From NCBI GenBank assembly GCA_003024985.2, contig PXIH01S0023740.1: 11,138 nucleotides of DNA. One strand, written 5' to 3'. Below, piece after piece: positions 7,801-11,138 of the stretch. The notes below the pieces were generated by a model. That model had not been told where the DNA came from and did no database searches. It saw only the letters and a list, made by a program, of their open reading frames with translations. This stretch comes from Euperipatoides rowelli. Its lineage: Eukaryota > Onychophora > Udeonychophora > Euonychophora > Peripatopsidae. Positions within the stretch are counted from its first letter, which is position 1. Each line of letters begins with the position of its first letter. The position numbers and the translations under genes are program-made.

Positions 7801-8045
7801 TAGAAAGGAAGGTTGTTAATAAGCCTGAACTGCACCTCCTTTAGAGATGCAGTCCTGCCTTCTTAGCAGCAGTATACAGTCAATAGCGATGCAGGCTATC
7901 AAGTCGAGGTCATACGCTGGGAATACCACATGTTCGATTCCCAACAGCCGGTTATGGAACAGTTTTCTCCCTAGCTTAGAACATCTTGCTTTAGGGTTTT
8001 TTACTCAGTACGCCGTCGACTCTTTAGAACCTGTAGTAATCTAAT
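7801..8045 (+). mobile_element. Possible tRNA-derived SINE relic
   Basis: This block has visibly higher GC than its surroundings. It contains GTTCGATTC at 7932-7940, a near-consensus RNA polymerase III B box, and TAGCGATGCAGG at 7884-7895, resembling an A box; the 48-base spacing is that of a tRNA. The T-arm-like CTGGGAATACCACATG does not give a clean cloverleaf, so a functional tRNA is unlikely. The 65-codon open frame at 7847-8044 is not protein-like. It differs in sequence from the SINE copies at 8280 and 9881. Confidence 0.35.
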
Positions 8046-8242
8046 TAGTAATTTAAAATTCTTGAATAATTAATGCATTAGCATCTCATAAAAATAGATT
8101 CCTCGTTAACTGAAAATTTATTTTTATACAACAAAAAAAAAAAACTATGATAGTAAAATATTATAAGAATGTTTTATAGGAATAACATTAGGACATCAGA
8201 CAGAATTTCCTGCCTATTCCCAAAATATATAAGAAATGCATA

Positions 8243-8270
8243 AGACATTTTATCTAGGAATAAAATGTCT
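8243..8270. repeat. Perfect 11-bp hairpin next to the SINE
   Basis: AGACATTTTAT (8243-8253) and ATAAAATGTCT (8260-8270) are exact reverse complements around the 6-base loop CTAGGA. It lies about 10 bases upstream of the SINE head. Confidence 0.7.
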
Positions 8271-8279
8271 ACAATAAAG

Positions 8280-8475
8280 CCAAAGGGTAGTAGCGCAGAG
8301 GGTTGAGCTGCGCTGCTTCATATTCTTGGTGAAAGCCAATCTAGCGACCAGGGTTCGTGGCTTGCGCTGCCCAGCCTCGTTTCGGGATTGTCTTTCTTTC
8401 GGGAAGGTAAGAGAACGAGGTGCCTTTCAACTAGTCAGATCTAACGTTACTTCAAGTAGTTTGGATTATCTACCT
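8280..8475 (+). mobile_element. tRNA-derived SINE, copy A
   Basis: The head carries TAGCGCAGAGG at 8291-8301 (A box) and GGTTCGTGGC at 8352-8361 (B box, one base off GGTTCGANNC), the internal RNA polymerase III promoter inherited from a tRNA. A 3' body follows. GCTGCGCTGCTTC (8307-8319), TTCTTGGTG and the later CCTTTCAACTAGTCAG match copy B at 9881-10026 in opposite orientation. The A-to-B spacing is longer than in a tRNA, which fits a SINE and not a functional tRNA. The 3' end and target duplications are not clear. Confidence 0.65.
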
Positions 8476-9193
8476 TCATATTCATAACCCATTTAGTAAC
8501 GAGAAACGAAGCCTCTTCCAATTTTCACAGCTAAAAATTGTGTTATTAAAAGAAACATGTTATTGCTAATCTTGCTGGCTCTTTGATCAATCAAATTTAA
8601 ATGTGAGCTTTGCATAGGGAACAGCAGACTGGACTCATTTAACTTTGACCGTGTGATTGATCAATTTGCAATATGAAGGGCTAGTAAACAAAATCTTACA
8701 TAAGTTGTTTATACTTTTTTTTTTAAACAAATATAATTTTTATTAAAAAATAGCTAATCAATCTTTTATTCCACTTTATATAAAATTAAGTAATTCTTGC
8801 TATAAGAAAACCTATATCAATTGAAACACTAAAAAGCAATAGATATTTTTTTTTTTTTAAAGAAAGGATAATAAAAAGTCAATCATAGGGGAGGGCGGCG
8901 CTAATTAAAAAACTTCCAAGGCGCTGAGAGTGTAGTTACGTGCCTGTACAATACAGCGATTAAATGTAGCCTAACTTTGCAATGAAAATTGCCAATAATT
9001 AATTTATAATACAATATTATTATTGTTATATGAAATAAACAAATGAGTTGATTAGTAGGTTAATTAAAATAGCAGAAATTAAAAAGCTTTTGACACCCCC
9101 AATTTCTGTGGATGTTATTCCAAACAAAATATTTTGACAAGCTTTTTGTGTGGAGATAAAAGAAAAAAAAATTCAAATGTAAATAATTAAAGC
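8476..9193. other. Non-coding stretch with a dispersed inverted repeat and a small GC-rich patch
   Basis: TTGATCAATCA (8583-8593) and TGATTGATCAA (8654-8664) are exact reverse complements about 60 bases apart. A GC-richer patch (GGGGAGGGCGGCGC, about 8888-8901, to ~8960) stands out but has no frame or RNA motif. No gene is seen. Confidence 0.55.
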
Positions 9194-9214
9194 TTTTTTT
9201 TTTTTTTTTTTTTT
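9194..9214. repeat. Poly(T) run, 21 bases
   Basis: This is an uninterrupted T homopolymer. It could be the poly(A) tail of a retroposon on the - strand, but no recognisable body precedes it. It lies just before the duplicated segment starting at 9223. Confidence 0.8.
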
Positions 9215-9222
9215 GTTATATG

Positions 9223-9451
9223 GATATTTTGATAGCCATTAATCGTTAGTTTATATTAACTACCTACATTTTTGGTTGAGCACCCTTGACCACACATGTT
9301 TATTTCTTAATATAAAACTTAATACAATATATACTGTATAATTTTTTTAACTTCAAGGCCCATTTTGCTGCCCCCCTGTGATCCAGCACTGATCCCTCAT
9401 GATAGTTGTTGTCTTGAAAATGAATTGTTTTTATTATTTTTTTATGACACC
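9223..9451 (+). repeat. 229-bp direct duplication, copy 1
   Basis: It is identical by eye over its full length to 9453-9681; a single N at 9452 separates the copies. The copies contain no gene. The exact identity, in contrast to the diverged repeats nearby, suggests overlapping contig ends that were not merged. Confidence 0.92.
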
Positions 9452-9452
9452 N

Positions 9453-9681
9453 GATATTTTGATAGCCATTAATCGTTAGTTTATATTAACTACCTACATT
9501 TTTGGTTGAGCACCCTTGACCACACATGTTTATTTCTTAATATAAAACTTAATACAATATATACTGTATAATTTTTTTAACTTCAAGGCCCATTTTGCTG
9601 CCCCCCTGTGATCCAGCACTGATCCCTCATGATAGTTGTTGTCTTGAAAATGAATTGTTTTTATTATTTTTTTATGACACC
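9453..9681 (+). repeat. 229-bp direct duplication, copy 2
   Basis: Exact second copy of 9223-9451, starting right after the N. After 9681 the sequence becomes unique (AGTGTGTCTAGCCC). Confidence 0.92.
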
Positions 9682-9880
9682 AGTGTGTCTAGCCCGCCTG
9701 ATGGCTAAGGCGAATCGTTTCATTTTTCTTGTGTTTACCATTTACACACATTCATACACTATTTACAATTTGTGTATTGCATGCTGACGATCAGAAATTC
9801 CCCTGAAGGTTCAACCGCAATACTGTTCTTGTTTTCACGTTATAAATTCATATCTCCATAACGCAAAGTCAGAGAACTAA
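9682..9880. other. Non-coding stretch, perhaps the 3' part of SINE copy B or another repeat
   Basis: It contains AGCCCGCCTGATGGCTAAGGCG (split here: AGCCCGCC, TGATGGCTAAGGCG) and GGTTCAACC near 9809, which look repeat-derived, but A and B boxes would be too far apart for one tRNA head. No protein-like frame. Confidence 0.4.
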
Positions 9881-10026
9881 ACTAACTGGTTGGAAGGAAC
9901 CCTATCCTCCCAATCTTTCCGAGAGAAAGAGAATTGGGAGATATTTGATAGCATCGGACAGCACGAGCCTCGAACCTGGCTCGTGCCGACACCAAGAACA
10001 CGAAGCAGCGCAGCACTGCCCTTGGA
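9881..10026 (-). mobile_element. tRNA-derived SINE, copy B, missing its A box
   Basis: Read on the - strand from about 10026, the sequence runs GGGCAGTGCTGCGCTGCTTC, TTCTTGGTG, then GGTTCGAGGC (B box, at 9967-9976 on the + strand), then a body ending with CCTTCCAACCAGTTAG. These blocks appear in the same order in copy A. Relative to copy A about 15 bases containing the A box are missing between GGGCAGT and GCTGCGCTGC, so this copy would have a crippled polymerase III promoter. Confidence 0.65.
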
Positions 10027-10235
10027 TTGAATTCAAGTGTTTGTGATACTATTCATGTGGTATTTTCTGCAAACATGTATTTATAATATTTACAGAAACT
10101 TATGACATATTTACATATTTCATAAACTATGTAATAAAAGTAATTTTTTTTCAAGAAAGTTATTGGAACTAAGCTAACAAAAGAAAAAACATGAAAGATA
10201 AATTTTGTTTTGTGCTGAATAGATGACTTATTACT
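10027..10235. other. AT-rich non-coding stretch
   Basis: No gene is seen. A 70-codon frame on the - strand (10053-10265) is Phe/Tyr/Lys-rich, as expected by chance in such DNA, and overlaps the foldback. Confidence 0.55.
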
Positions 10236-10316
10236 GTTTAACGTATAGAAAATAAAATCCATCATATTTAAAATCCATCATTAAATATTATGGATTTTAG
10301 TTTCTATACATTAAAC
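10236..10316. repeat. Foldback element: 36-bp inverted arms, 9-base loop
   Basis: The arm 10236-10271 (starts GTTTAACGTATAG) and the reverse complement of 10281-10316 (starts GTTTAATGTATAG) match at 33 of 36 positions. The loop is AATCCATCA (10272-10280), which partly repeats the arm sequence AAATCCATCA. Two Ns follow at 10327 and 10331. It may be a tiny foldback MITE or a palindrome from replication error. Confidence 0.85.
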
Positions 10317-10704
10317 ATTTATGAAANTATNAATAAATATAAATTATAGTGAAAAAACTGTTGGGGTAATCTTATTTACCCCCTTCATAGAAGTAAGGTT
10401 TATAAAACATTGGTAGTAGAAGGGTTAAAAAAAAGTAATAATTTTGTTTTAGTATGCTGTTTAAAATTTCATAAAAACAATTGTATTTGTGACACAAATC
10501 TACAGAGCCACACGAGATTATATTGCCACACTACACTTATCCCCACCCCCTCTTTTTCATTTTCTATGAAGTGATGCAAAAAATTGTATAAAAAAATCTA
10601 GCAAAATTATCAGTATAATAAACACATTTGAAATATTTCGTAGGGCGCTAGTTGTAATATCTAGTGTGATGATGATCTATGTATATGTGTAAGAGGTAAC
10701 TCTG
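10317..10704. other. AT-rich non-coding stretch, nothing recognised
   Basis: No frame or structured element is seen. Ns at 10327 and 10331 mark ambiguous bases. Confidence 0.55.
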
Positions 10705-10722
10705 CACACACACACACACACA
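10705..10722. repeat. (CA)9 microsatellite
   Basis: Nine perfect CA dinucleotides lie between TCTG and AGCAATAA. Confidence 0.9.
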
Positions 10723-10758
10723 AGCAATAACTACCCCACTAATATGTTATCCTTAGCT

Positions 10759-10989
10759 GGGGCGGACTGGCAAGCCCAGGGCCCACCCTGCTTACTTCAG
10801 TCTGGGGCACAATTCTTCCCTTTTAAGTTAGGGTGACCAGATTTTCGCAATAAAATCCGGAGACAGTTCAGATACAGGGGCGGCCTGGCAAGTCCAGGGC
10901 CCACTCTGCTTACTTCAGTCTGGGGCTCAATTCTTCCCTTTTAAGTTTGGGTGACCAGATTTTCACAATAAAAATCGGGGACAGTTCAG
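10759..10989 (+). repeat. Tandem duplication, 118-bp unit, two diverged copies
   Basis: Copy 1 (10759-10876) and copy 2 (10877-10989) both run GGGGCGG(A/C)CTGGCAAG, CCAGGGCCCA, CTGCTTACTTCAGTCTGGGG, TTCTTCCCTTTTAAG, GGGTGACCAGATTTTC and end in ACAGTTCAG, with around ten differences. The unit spans the left end of the MITE and its flank, so the duplication followed or accompanied that insertion. Confidence 0.85.
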
Positions 10990-11096
10990 CCGGGGAAGGG
11001 GGGGGGGGATTTTTTAATTCCAGGAACAATTCACCGGGGACGATAACTTTGATCCAGGAACTGTCCCCGCAAAACTTGGACATATGGTCACCCTAA
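10828..11096. mobile_element. MITE with TTAGGGTGACCA ends and TTAAG flanking duplication
   Basis: The left end TTAGGGTGACCA (10828-10839) and right end TGGTCACCCTAA (11085-11096) are exact inverted repeats, and CGGGGACAGTTC / GAACTGTCCCCG recur inverted further in. TTAAG lies on both sides (10823-10827 and 11097-11101), as expected of a 5-bp target duplication. Because of the tandem duplication a second left end (TTTGGGTGACCA, from 10946) also follows TTAAG, so the original insertion may be only 10946-11096 (151 bp). No transposase is encoded. The superfamily is not assigned. Confidence 0.65.
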
Positions 11097-11138
11097 TTAA
11101 GATGAGTTTTTTTTATTTAATTGCCTTTATAAATTACA

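Noticed and set aside
7884-7950. A functional tRNA gene
   Set aside because: A and B box-like motifs are present, but acceptor and anticodon stems do not pair convincingly by eye.
7847-8044. 65-codon open frame
   Set aside because: It lies in the GC-richer tRNA-like repeat relic, has no supporting motif and starts inside the repeat.
10053-10265. 70-codon open frame on the - strand
   Set aside because: It has AT-driven composition and runs into the foldback arm; there is no motif.

Overview
This window looks like non-coding DNA from an AT-rich animal genome, most likely an invertebrate; I cannot name the species. The evidence is a short exon with a consensus splice acceptor, no bacterial-style gene packing, tRNA-derived SINEs, an animal-type piggyBac element, a decayed LTR-retrotransposon gag, microsatellites and single ambiguous bases (N) typical of a draft assembly. 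Almost every open frame present is chance or repeat-derived.

Layout. Positions 1-39 resemble the end of a hAT-like transposon cut by the window edge. Positions 40-683 read as intron, with a 28-bp near-perfect palindrome at 357-384. The one host-gene piece I can support is 684-824, on the + strand: a septin-like C-terminal coiled-coil exon ending in TAG. The same frame stays open and coding-like for about 100 more bases, up to a possible splice donor at 928/929. A long AT-rich stretch follows. It holds a 541-bp non-autonomous piggyBac element (2298-2838) with TTAA target duplications, 17-bp terminal inverted repeats and a fossil of the transposase Cys-rich C-terminus. A small tandem array lies at 3349-3510.

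Positions 5773-6764 carry a gag pseudogene with a recognisable capsid major-homology-like region, broken by several frame shifts. It runs into a purine-rich hexamer and CATCATGCATCATAAT repeat field (6654-6986), which may have grown out of the gag coding sequence. From 7037 to 7442 come a duplicated GCCATCTTGGAT motif, two copies of a TA-rich palindromic unit and a nest of inverted repeats. A tRNA-like relic lies near 7801-8045.

Two diverged copies of one tRNA-derived SINE lie in opposite orientation (8280-8475 + and 9881-10026 -). Between them is an identical 229-bp direct duplication separated by a single N, most simply an unmerged contig overlap. The right end has a 36-bp-arm foldback (10236-10316) and a MITE with TTAGGGTGACC-type ends flanked by TTAAG, whose left side was tandemly duplicated (118-bp unit).

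I see no operon or gene system. The interest lies in the structure of the mobile elements, the post-stop extension of the septin-like exon and the probable assembly artifact. Family calls rest on motif recognition by eye; no search was run.
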